Below, piece by piece: positions 46,779 to 56,925 of a DNA stretch of 64,000 bases. Numbering within the stretch: the first letter of the stretch is position 1; every line of letters starts with the position of its first letter. The notes below the pieces were generated by a model. That model worked only from the letters and a program-made list of their open reading frames with translations, was not told where the DNA came from and made no database searches. The stretch covers positions 2,071,001 to 2,135,000 of the forward strand of contig BTPP01000001.1 of the NCBI GenBank assembly GCA_037102815.1, written 5' to 3'. Made by a program: the position numbers and the translations under genes. This DNA is from Neurospora intermedia. Its lineage: Eukaryota; Ascomycota; Sordariomycetes; Sordariales; Sordariaceae.

Positions 46779-47967
46779 CTAATGAAGGTCGTTGCTATTG
46801 ACAAAATTTACATCCTCGACAACCCACTGGTTCAAGCGAGACTCGAGCTCCTCGTCACTGACGTCGCGAGTTGCGACGTTGGATTCAGCCCTCTTCCAGT
46901 TGAAGCCGCCAGGCGAGCAACCGGCAATGTCCTCGAAGTAGTGAAGGTGGTCATCCCGTTTGAAGCCGAGGGTAGCGGCGTTGCAGTCGATGCTGGCATA
47001 GCCGGGGCAAATCTTGACCTGGCTGGTGGTGGGCACAGCGGCCTGGATCCACCACTCGGGGGAGGTGTGGCGGTAGTTGAAACTGATGGGAGGGAGACGG
47101 GGCACGGGGTCGTTTTCGTGGGTGACGCGGTACTCGTCGCCTGACTGTTCGGTGGTGAAGGCGGCGAAGGCCTCGTTGCCGACGCGGGGCGAGCCGAAGG
47201 TGTAGAGGTCGGCGGTGTAGCCGGCCTTCCGGAGGTAAGCGGCTGCGACGGTGGCGACGGCACCGCCGAGCGAGTGGCCGGTGACACCGATGCTGTAGCT
47301 GGGGTAGGCGGCCTTGGCGGACTGGACGGCCGCGGTGACCTTGGTCGCAACCTCCCTCCAGGCCGTGTAGAACCCGGTGTGGATGAGGCAACCGCTCACA
47401 AGTTCATCGCATGATGACTTGACAAAAACGACGCTGGACGGGTGTTAGTTGAGGTCCTGCTGTGGTACAATATACGGACCCAGTGTTCAACTTACTCGGT
47501 AATCCAGTTGCGGACTGAAGAGGATCCTCTGAAGGAAACAGTGATAACCTTCTTGACAGGGTCCACCGAGACAAGGCCGCGAATATCAGTGGCGGTACCG
47601 CTTCTACACTATTAGTCTTCATTGTCTCGACTCGGTTTGTATGGGGTTTCTTACGCGAAAGAGTCAATCGTCACGGCCTTGTTGCTGACTAGGGTTGGGC
47701 ACACATTGTTGGAGCAAGCGATCAAATCGCCAGCAGCGTTGTTGCTGTTGCAATAGCTGGTGGCAGCTTGCTCAGCCCAGTAGGAGAGCTTGGAAAGCTC
47801 GCCGCTGGTGACAACGACTGGACAAGGCTTGTTAGCTTCCGGTCGACATCAGGAGACACTGTAGTCGTCGTCGACTTACATTGTCTCTTAGCCACATTTG
47901 GGCTTGTTGAGGGTGCGGCCAGACCGGTAGCCGCCAGGGCGGATGCCAAAAACAGAGATGCCTTCAT
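46779..47967 (-). CDS. Secreted class 3 triacylglycerol lipase
   Basis: Four exons (47,880-47,967; 47,655-47,817; 47,496-47,603; 46,779-47,433) encode 337 residues. Introns are 62, 51 and 62 bases with GTAAG donors; the first has a GCTAAC and the third a CTAAC branch site. A signal peptide (MKASLFLASALAATGLAAPS) and a KR pro-site near residue 27 precede the mature part. The fold markers of the Thermomyces/Rhizomucor lipase family are intact: VSFRGSSSVRNWITD with the oxyanion Ser, GHSLGG with nucleophile Ser at about 174, FGSPRVGN, HENDPVPRLPP with catalytic Asp at about 228, and catalytic His near 282 in DHLHYF. Paired cysteines are also conserved. It would hydrolyse triglycerides or related esters outside the cell; a feruloyl esterase activity is possible within this family. 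It is longer than the Thermomyces enzyme by about 45 residues at the C-terminus. Confidence 0.94.
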
Positions 47968-48106
47968 CTTGAATAGGAGAAGTGGTTATTCCAAAGAGAA
48001 GACAAGACGGTTCACAGGATCTGGCCCTTGTGAGAATCAGGAGGAACACTGAATCTGTGCCTGCTGCAAGGGGATGTGAGAAGGGAGGCGACGGGCATGT
48101 CGTGAT

Positions 48107-48113
48107 CTTTATA
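48107..48113 (-). promoter_or_regulatory. TATA box candidate of the lipase gene
   Basis: TATAAAG on the minus strand lies about 140 bases upstream of the lipase ATG, a usual distance in filamentous fungi. Confidence 0.5.
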
Positions 48114-49751
48114 CTCAACACCATCCCCATCCAAGAACACAATGTGGCCGTCCGTCGAGGAACGTTGAAGAGGGGAACAGACATCCCTTCCACAAGGCGG
48201 CCCTCTATGGGCCCAACCACCCACCCACTCTGCTTACTCCCTGCTCCTCTCTCTCCCCGATGTATCGCCAGCTAAGATTTTTGTCTCAATTCTGCCACAA
48301 CGATGGAGGGCGCGGCCAGGATCGACTGGGTAAGGCGTGTGGACATCGGGTCAGGAACACGGCAACTAACAGCCAAAGAATGCGGAGACTAATTTTAGTT
48401 TGGCTAAGCGCAAAGGACCGAGCACAAGATTTTCAATAGAGCTATGTAACTATTGGAGAGGAAGTGGGTGCAGGACAAGAGGCACACCTCTACACTAGCG
48501 GATTGTCGGAATGGATGTGCTTCCCGTGTATCATCTCCCGAACCTCAGCCTGGGCGAGAACACCACCGCCCATTTTGTGCCCGTTCCCTGATGATCATGG
48601 AGGGGATCATCCTCTGACTTTCCCTACAGGGACTTGGGGGCACGGCGGTCTGATGGTTAGCACAGCCGCCAAGTGATATAGCTTCTGTGGACTACACGTA
48701 TGTGCGGTGGGAAGGAAAGGGGACCAAGGAGAGGAGGCCGCTAGAGGAGAGTGGGCTGAAAAGGGTGTAAGATGTGATAGAGATCTGTGTGATGCAGAGA
48801 GCAGTGAATGAGTTTTGTTCAAGTGATCATCTTGATACCCGTTTCGAACGTTCCCCTGCTGTTCTAAACTGTACATTAGGCCGGGACTACATATCCAAGA
48901 GAGTCCACGACGGTAGTGTACCGAGATCGCAGCCACGTGCATGGTGAGGGATCAACCTTGACCAGATCGGGCCGTATAAGTGCAGGGCTTGGCTACCGTG
49001 TCAGGGTAGTCTGAGTAGTATTGGTGCTGGAGACTTTGAGAAGTATACGTAATGTGGTAGCGTCCGCGGATCTGAGTATGCGGCGTGATCAAGATGGCGG
49101 TTGAGCAGCCCCAGATTCTGCACCAGGTGTGGTTGTTTTCTCGGTGCAGTGTACTGTTTGGGAATACTTGCGGCTTCTTCTTGAAGAGGGGAAACGCGGA
49201 GGAGACATGAAGAAGGTTCGGCACTTGACCGGCCAGGATTGAGAAATCTTGACTGCATGAAGTGTGAAAGGGAAAGGACGTGACGACAACCGCCGTTGAT
49301 TGATACCACCTCACTTGAGAGTCCAGCATCCAGACAAGGTAACCCCATCCCATGGGCGATCGGGAGATGGGAAAGAAGGATGCAAGATGCAACAAGGGAA
49401 AAAGATGAGCAACCAGTCAATTCCATTAGAAGACGGAGGAACAACCTCCACCTCAATGCCCAACAACATAAGACGCTGTGTAAGCGGGAAGTGCTCCTTC
49501 CATATCAGGTCATCACTTCGCCGCTAGATGGTGATGTTGGCGCAGAAGAAGGGCAACGACTTCCGTTCAACAAACTTTCAAACCTCCGCGATCACTGCAA
49601 CTGCAACTGCGACGAACGCCCCGCACACGACGATGATCATTGGTGCCCGAACGAAACCCTAATGGAGGGATATCTGGTCAACTAAGGTAAGATGCCGCCG
49701 ACGAAGGTAAAGAATTCAAGGAAAAATGCTCTATAACAAATGCAATAAGGT

Positions 49752-50501
49752 ATGTGCCGCCACAGTAGGTTTTGTCATGCGCAGATGACTGACGCGAAAG
49801 AGAAGGAAGAACAGACAGACGGCACTTTCATCTCACGCCAAGCACCGATGTTTCTAGTAAGCGAGAGTGCTAAGATATCCCTCCAACTAGTTACTTTCTC
49901 TACACCGAAGGTCAGCCGACGAGAATGGATCCGAGGACCCATCCAGCAGGCTACCAGGGGCAGAACAAGCAAACACAAGGAGCGGGATAGTGGTCTGAGG
50001 AACCTCAAAAATCCCCAACGACCGTCAAATTCCCAACAACGGCCTTCACCACCTCCACAAGGAAGTCCCACGAACCCCTTCAGGGCTCATGGTGGATATT
50101 CTCGCTCATATGAACATCGGGTGCGCCATCGCCGCCTTCATCATCTATCTGCCTTGTCCATACAGAAGCTTGCGGTTCTACACCCTCTTCATCATTCAGC
50201 TTCGACATCGCTTCGCCAACCCGCTCCCACACCACACTATGTATCTCAGGCTTCATTGACGTATACCTCCCCTCCTCGTGCCGGGCAGGTGTTTGGTCCG
50301 CACCCAGTTGAGCCTGCAGCGCACTACATCACCACCGAGGACAACCATTCCCAAAACTTCAAGCGAAGAATTAGGCGACTCTGCCCGGTTCAAAAGGTTC
50401 TTCCGTACGTAATTGTCACGGCGCATCCCCCGCCCCCCACTGCCGCCGTCAAGTCAAGGCCGCCGTTACCGACCAGTAAATCCCTTGCCCTGTTGCCCTA
50501 G
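49752..50501 (+). CDS. Weakly supported hypothetical open frame
   Basis: A 249-codon frame without introns lies in an otherwise empty 3.5-kb region; an inner ATG at 49,785 (MTDAKEKEEQ) would give 238 residues. It is longer than chance frames expected in DNA of this composition. The product is rich in Pro, Ser, Arg and His, with no recognisable domain, signal or membrane segment. It could be a fast-evolving or orphan gene, or chance. Confidence 0.2.
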   Translation: MCRHSRFCHAQMTDAKEKEEQTDGTFISRQAPMFLVSESAKISLQLVTFSTPKVSRREWIRGPIQQATRGRTSKHKERDSGLRNLKNPQRPSNSQQRPSPPPQGSPTNPFRAHGGYSRSYEHRVRHRRLHHLSALSIQKLAVLHPLHHSASTSLRQPAPTPHYVSQASLTYTSPPRAGQVFGPHPVEPAAHYITTEDNHSQNFKRRIRRLCPVQKVLPYVIVTAHPPPPTAAVKSRPPLPTSKSLALLP

Positions 50502-51354
50502 GCCCAATCGTACCCCATGCTTCTCCCGCCGTTATTTCTCCGCATAAGGGCATCTCTGCTGTACATAACTCCGCTCAACGGATGCCAGATGCATGGAATG
50601 GCTAAAAAGGGGCATTCCTCCGGTGAGGAACCTCCTCCGGATCGCAACGTTGGCCAAGCATTTAGCTTGCTGCTTATGGCTTCCAGAGCACGACACGGAC
50701 ACAAGAGACCTATTCTCAAGCGGGGAGCATCTCAATTGATATCTCCCTCTGCCCTTCTCTCGATTTCCAGTGGAAAAAATAAGCAATTTTATCGGAAGAG
50801 CTGGCAACCTCTTCACAGTGGCTAGTGCTGCTACAGTGGTGGAAATATGGTTCCATACAAGCTTGGTCATCGGAGGAAAACCAGGTGCTCGTCAGACAAC
50901 ACTTGTGCTCATTTTCCTGTTCTGGACACCGTCAGTCATATGTTTGTATTCACGATGCACAGCAGGTGGGCAAGCGAACGGGTGGTGGAACGTGGCCGCA
51001 AGGTCCGACTCGCCGGGCTCCACGCATTTGCTATGTATGGCAATCCGGCCCCGGTTGGTTATGCCTTGTATCTTGTTATGGCGTACAGCCTCTTCCGTCG
51101 CTATATCTGTCCTCGCTTGCTGTACGAAAACCTCCTGCCTTTCTGGGGGTTTCCGGGTAGAACTTGTTCGTTTAGCACTTGGCTTTAACTCCGTCGACAG
51201 GAGATCATGGAATGTCCCATGGTCTTATTCGTGGAACCTTGTCGATAACCCACCTGGCCTCTCTTTTAGTAAGGTTGAAAAGATGGAAATACGGTACCGA
51301 GAGCGGTCAAGGTATGGCCAAGGCGGCTTGAAATGGAGGCATGTGAACGCCGTC

Positions 51355-51360
51355 TATAAA
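51355..51360 (+). promoter_or_regulatory. TATA box candidate of the beta-glucosidase gene
   Basis: TATAAA lies 120 bases before the ATG at 51,480 and would place the transcription start near 51,385-51,390. Confidence 0.55.
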
Positions 51361-51479
51361 CTGCTCTTTTGATTTGAACAGACTCCCTTCCAACGGGTCG
51401 CTGTTCTTGAGCTCCCTTTCCTTTCGGGACGCCTTCAAGTTGACGAGTATTCCAAGTTCCGCAAGGGCATTTGTTAAAG

Positions 51480-54395
51480 ATGGCTGTCCGATCGAACTTT
51501 GTGTGGCTCACTCTCGCCTTGAGCTTTTTCGACCTTACCTGTAATGCAAGTCCAGTGCGACAACGATCGGCCGTCCCAGATGGCTTCTATGCGGCTCCTT
51601 ACTACCCAACGCCATACGGTGGCTGGGAGGATTCATGGAAAGACAGCTATACAAAGGCGCAGGCACTGGTGGGCAAGATGACACTAGCGGAGAAGACGAA
51701 CATCACAGGTGGAAGCGGTATGTTTATGGGTAAGTCCTCAGTCCAGCATACGAGTGTCGAACTGAGTTTGAGCTGACTGTAACATAGGGTGAGTTCATCA
51801 AGACGGTTACCGAATTACTCGAGCACTTCTAACCAACGCACCAGCCCTTGTGTAGGAAACAGCGGTAGTGCATACCGAGTCGGCTTTCCTCAGCTTTGTT
51901 TGCAGGATGGTGCTCTCGGTGTGGGCAACACGGATCATAACACTGCATTTCCAGCTGGTATCACCACGGGAGCGACGTTCGACAAGGACCTTATCTATGC
52001 TCGCGCAGTGGCTATTGGCAAAGAATTTCGCGGCAAAGGAGCCCACGTTTTCCTTGGTCCCATGGTAGGTCCCCTAGGTCGCAAGCCACTCGGTGGCCGC
52101 AACTGGGAAGGCTTCGGTGCCGATCCCGTTCTCCAAGGTATTGCCGGTGCCTTGACTATCAAGGGTGTCCAGGAACAGGGTGTTATTGCTACTATCAAGC
52201 ATCTTATTGGAAACGAGCAGGAGATGTATCGCATGTACAACCCATTTCAAGCAGGATACAGTTCGAATATTGGTAAGTGGTGTGCGATGGACCATCAAGT
52301 GTACAGTCAGATATTGACCAAGTAAATGTAGATGATCGCACCCTGCACGAGCTTTACGCAAGTTGCCCACCGAACATCCCCGGAATCCTCGCAAAGACTA
52401 ACATAGCGCTCCTAGTTATGGCCATTTGCTGATGGTGTCCACGCCGGCGTTGGCGCGGCCATGACATCTTACAACGCCGTCAACGGCTCGGCTGCTTCTC
52501 AAAACGCCTACCTTATCAACAACTTACTTAAGGATGAGCTTGGGTTCCAGGGTTTTGTCATGTCTGATTGGCTTTCGCACATTTCCGGAGTCGCGTCAGC
52601 ACTGGCCGGCCTTGACATGAGCATGCCTGGAGACACTCAAATACCTCTCTTTGGTAATAGCCCCTTCAAGTTTCATCTCACGGAGGCTGTCTTGAACGGC
52701 TCCGTGCCAGTGGACAGGCTAAATGACATGGCGACCAGGATTGTGGCCGCTTGGTATCAGTTCGGCCAAGACAAGAACTTCCCAGCTGTTAACTTTCACT
52801 CATACGTATCGAGTGAAAAGGGACTTCTATATCCAGGTGCTCTTCCGGTCTCGCCCATTGGTAAGGTTAACTGGTTTGTGGATGTTCAAGCGGATCACGG
52901 CTCGGTCGCACGCCAGGTCGCCCAAGATGCCATTACTCTTCTGAAGAACGACGATGATTTCCTGCCCCTTTCTACCAAGTCATCCCTCAGGATTTTCGGC
53001 TCTGATGCTCGGGTTGACCCTGATGGCCCAAATGCTTGCGGAAACCGCGCCTGCAACAAGGGCACTCTGGGAATGGGCTGGGGCTCCGGCGTTGCGAACT
53101 ACCCCTATTTTGATGACCCTATCACTGCCATCAAGAAGCGGGTCGAAAATGTCAAGCTCTACGACAGCGATGACTTCCCCAACACACTCACTCCTTCGCC
53201 CACTGATGACGACATTGCAATTGTCTTTATCAACTCCGCCGCGGGCGAGAACTCGCTCACCGTTGAAGGCAACCATGGTGATCGCGACAACGACAAGTTC
53301 TCCGCTTGGCACAATGGAGATAAGCTCGTCCAGAAGGCTGCGGAAAACTACAAAAACGTCATAGTCGTTGTCCACACAGTTGGCCCCCTCATACTTGAGC
53401 CCTGGATTGACTTGCCCTCCGTCAAGGCCGTCCTCTTCGCCCACCTCCCCGGCCAAGAAGCCGGCGAGTCGCTCGCCAACGTTCTCTTCGGCGACGTCTC
53501 ACCCTCCGGCCACCTCCCTTACTCCATCACCAAGAAGGAGAACGACCTTCCTGACAGTGTAACCAAGCTCGTCAAGGAAATCATCGGCCAGCCCCAAGAT
53601 ACCTACAGCGAAGGCCTCTACATCGATTACCGCTGGCTCAACAAGCAAGGCATCAAGCCCCGCTATGCCTTCGGCCATGGTCTGAGTTACACCACCTTCA
53701 ACTACACCGACGCCCACATCAAGATCGTCAATGCCTTCTCCTCCGCCCTGCCGCCTGCTCGCCAGCCCAAGCCCTCCGTCGCCATCCTCTCCACCGAGAT
53801 ACCGCCCGCTTCCGAAGCCTACGAGCCCGCCGGCTTCTCCAAGGTCTGGCGCTACATTTACTCCTGGCTATCCAAGTCCGACGCCGACAAGGCCTATGCC
53901 GTCGGTACCTCTTCTTCTTCCAAGTCCGGCTCCCAAACTTACCCGTACCCCGAGGGCTACTCGGGTGTGCAAAAGCCTGGTGTCCCTGCCGGCGGCGGAC
54001 AGGGTGGTAACCCGGCCCTCTTTGACACCATCCTTGAGCTGGATGTGACTGTGCAAAACACTGGTTCTCGACACAAGGGTAAAGCCTCTGTGCAGGCGTA
54101 TGTCCAGTTTCCCACGGACAGCGGGTACGACACGCCTATTATCCAGTTGCGTGACTTTGCCAAGACGAAGGAGTTGGGCACCGGGGAGAGCGAGACGGTT
54201 ACGTTAAGGCTGAGGAGGAAGGATTTGAGCGTGTGGGATACACAAAAGCAGAATTGGGTGGCTCCTGGTGCCGTGGGGGTTAATGGGAAGAGTAAGCGGT
54301 ACATTGTGTGGTTGGGTGAGGGGAGTGATAAGCTTTTCACTAGGTGTTTTAGCGATACTTTGGTTTGTGAACGGGGGGTTGAGCCACCTGTTTAA
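51480..54395 (+). CDS. Secreted GH3 beta-glucosidase
   Basis: Proposed exons 51,480-51,729; 51,788 (one base); 51,845-52,272; 52,332-52,357; and 52,416-54,395 encode 894 residues. A signal peptide ([20 protein letters not shown]) is followed by the GH3 N-terminal TIM-barrel: [48 protein letters not shown], and FVMSDW with the nucleophile Asp at about 286. The alpha/beta sandwich then carries a loop with ACGNRAC and [11 protein letters not shown]-like features ([21 protein letters not shown] is in place). A fibronectin type III-like domain ends the protein, after a Ser/Pro-rich insert at about 680-760. It would release glucose from cello-oligosaccharides or other beta-glucosides outside the cell. 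Two splicing oddities, a one-base exon and a GC-AG intron, are described separately. Subfamily and substrate cannot be fixed by eye. Confidence 0.92.
51788..51788 (+). other. Apparent single-nucleotide exon of the beta-glucosidase gene
   Basis: The base G at 51,788 lies between a complete intron ending CATAG (51,730-51,787, donor GTAAGT) and another starting GTGAGT (51,789-51,844, branch site CTAACC, acceptor CCAG). Joining G, G and C gives a Gly codon and yields the expected reading SGMFMG-PCVGNSG. A single longer intron from 51,730 to 51,844 would shift the frame into an early stop. Confidence 0.65.
52358..52415 (+). other. GC-AG intron in the beta-glucosidase gene
   Basis: The donor is GCAAGT, the branch site GACTAAC, and the acceptor CCTAG. 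Joining gives [12 protein letters not shown], the conserved GH3 sequence, in phase 0. No GT donor nearby preserves the frame. Confidence 0.85.
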
Positions 54396-54950
54396 GAGGA
54401 GAGGGTTGATTAACAACCACTCAAGTTGGGGAGTAGATTCCTTGACGCGATTAAGTCAACGATCATAGTCCGCAATACACCCTTAAGTTGCCGACTGAGA
54501 CAATGCCATGCCGATACCGTAGGAGAGCTTCCATAGTAAGAAAGGTATAACGAGCCGTGAAATCATAGCAGAACAAGCCATGATCCAAAGTAGCCCAGGG
54601 GATAAAAGCAGAGTTTATCTCTCCGTCGACATCCCCAACCGACATTTAGTCTGAACAACAGTATATCTGTGATATGCAACGTTGTGACTCAGCAATCATG
54701 TAGCCAAACTTGTCCATCTTCTCATCAATTAGTTGCCTTTTCAAATAACATGATTAGATTACATCAGCGGAGACAAGACTATGGGGGTATAGAGAATGGA
54801 TGAATGAAGGACAGAATGAGAAGAATGGGAAGAATAACGAAAAGACTTTGGGTAGTAAGGCATGTATGTTGAAATTCAAATGGGAGAAGGAAAAAGTGAG
54901 AGCAGAGTAACCCGACATACTACAGGAAGGATCACTTCATACTAGGTACT

Positions 54951-54975
54951 CTTCTTCTTCTTCTTCTTCTTCTTC
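54951..54975. repeat. CTT microsatellite, about eight units
   Basis: Perfect trinucleotide repeat. Confidence 0.95.
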
Positions 54976-56062
54976 ATTCTCCCACAGTAGCAGCAAATTT
55001 ACTTCTTTCTCTTTCCCTTGGCTTGTATCCTCATCACCATTATCTAATAACTTATTTTTGATTCACTGTCCTCGCATTTCCAGGAGAACGAAGCTTACTT
55101 TCCAGGCTTTGTGCAGACCCTTGGCTTCTTGGACGCTGAGAAGCCGCGCAGCCAAGCAATTCAAACCCCATAGTCAAGGCGGCCGCGACATTGCGGTTGC
55201 TATGACTAACGTGTTTACGGGTATAGACGTGCCATCTTGGGCGAACATCTGTATAGGACGCTACGCGTGCCAGTTTCGGTGGTCTTTTCTCTGCTCATAT
55301 ACTTTAGCTAGGTCTATTCTATGTTCCATCCATCACCACCTGATTGGTGCGCATATTCAGTTCTTCACAGTAGATAAGGGCGAGTGATTACCTCAAACGT
55401 TAGTAGGTACACCGAAACTCAATTTCCTTCTTTTTTTTCTTCAGTTTGTTTTTCTTTTTCTTTCCAGTCAGTCTGTTTTTCTCCAGTTGAGCACCTTGAC
55501 GGCCACCACCACCAGGGCTGCTCATGACTTAGCATCCAATCCGTCTTCTACATAGGTACCTATTTCGTTTCTCGTCACACCCGAGATATCTCCAATCTAT
55601 TCAGACTCCAACTCCAACGCCTTCTCCGCATTCTCCTCATTATCTACCATACCATAGATCCCTGAATTCTCCAACACCACCAATCCAGTCAATCTCCTCT
55701 CACCCGAATGTAACCGAACCCAATACCGTCACTCAAAAGGTCAGATCAGCCCATAATGCATTTTTGGGGGGGTTGTGGCGTCCACACATTTTCTTTTCGC
55801 TTCTCGCTTGTCTGTCACGTGTCACTTCGCTCCGTTACGAATGGTATGCAGATATGCAGACGGAAGGAGCACGGAGAGATGCAGCAGAAGGAAAGAACCA
55901 ACAACGGAAAAAACTTTGTTTTTCTTTCGTTGGAAAATTTTTTTGGGACGCTCGACATCTGATGCAGTGAGGTCTCATAGACGCTTCGCAACTTTTTCAG
56001 AGTCTGGTAATTGTTTGAAGGGCAATGCAACGACAACTGCCTTTTTGTGTCTTTCCTTTCAA

Positions 56063-56064
<2 letters not shown>

Positions 56065-56107
<43 letters not shown>
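56065..56107. repeat. 43-base homopolymer T run
   Basis: An uninterrupted T run. Read on the minus strand it is a poly(A) tract that could mark the tail of a retroposed sequence, but no source gene or target duplication was recognised. Confidence 0.95.
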
Positions 56108-56108
<1 letters not shown>

Positions 56109-56511
56109 GCATTACTTTCGATTGTTGCCTATGTTTCAGTTGAGCAGCAAAAAGAAAACGCTCGTGAGCTGCGGATTAGTAGTTTATATACAAGCTGGTG
56201 CTAAGCTAATCGATGCTATTATCAGTGTTGTAAAAGGCAGGGCATGATGAAGATCCGACACAGAAAATGAGTATGGACACGAAAGGTGATGATTACCATT
56301 ATCAATACACATCTATTTTGGGTGATGCGTGATGTGTGAATTGTAAGTAGAACTGTTTTGGTTATGCTGTTAAAACTTGATGTGCAGAGTTGTAGATGAA
56401 TTGATCGCGCCTTTCGTTCTGGTTCCGTGAGGGTTGAGGTAGGTAGTAGATATTGACAAAAGCGAAATATTTTCAAGATAATTTGACAATGCTTCGTTGG
56501 TTTGAAGACTC

Positions 56512-56538
56512 TTGTTGTTGTTGTTGTTGTTGTTGTTG
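56512..56538. repeat. TTG microsatellite, about nine units
   Basis: Perfect trinucleotide repeat beginning in cttgttgttg. Confidence 0.95.
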
Positions 56539-56816
56539 CTGTCGTCGGACCTCCTATGCTTGATATGTTAACCTGTTATGTCATGTTGTTACATCGCGGA
56601 TTAGCTTCTAGCAACAACAATGATGGAGAATAATGTGTAAGTCGAGTCCCTGTATCAGATCAAGACTCGTCGTCAAACCAGAGCTCTAGTATATACCGCG
56701 GAACACATTCCGTAGATGATCATCGGTTACCCTTGATGATCCTTCGCGACACCGAATGGATCGTCGGTCGTATACTGTGCAGGTGATATTTCATCTCGAT
56801 GTCTTGTCACTCTCTA

Positions 56817-56925
56817 CTCGTCAGGGCTAGAAACGCCGCAGTCTGACCCCGTGCTGGCACGGGGTCAGGTGCATAGATTCGCGAAAGTGAATGGATTTGC
56901 AAAAATTTTGGTACTTCCCTACCTA
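56817..56925 (+). repeat. Left TIR, with perfect 12-bp hairpin
   Basis: Within the repeat, 56,843-56,854 and 56,857-56,868 are perfectly complementary (CTGACCCCGTGC stem) around a two-base loop. Confidence 0.85.

Larger units (their letters stand above)
47968..51479. other. Long divergent intergenic region lipase / beta-glucosidase
   Basis: 3.5 kb between two secreted-hydrolase genes pointing apart. Apart from the TATA candidates and the weak frame annotated separately, I find no gene, RNA or repeat. It has normal composition and no RIP signature. Its length suggests extended upstream regulation, but a small gene could be hidden. Confidence 0.5.
54396..56816. other. Gene-free region with microsatellites
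   Basis: 2.4 kb with normal composition and no supported gene. It contains a CTT microsatellite, a long T run and a TTG microsatellite, annotated separately. The first part will hold the 3' region of the beta-glucosidase gene. Confidence 0.55.

Noticed and set aside
48640-48720. Possible tRNA because of a TGGTTAGCAC stretch
   Set aside because: No B-box at the right distance and no cloverleaf could be drawn.
51730-51844. Stwintron (intron within an intron) at the beta-glucosidase microexon
   Set aside because: The downstream donor GTGAGT is complete before removal of the first intron, so no splice site is interrupted. A one-base exon describes it better.
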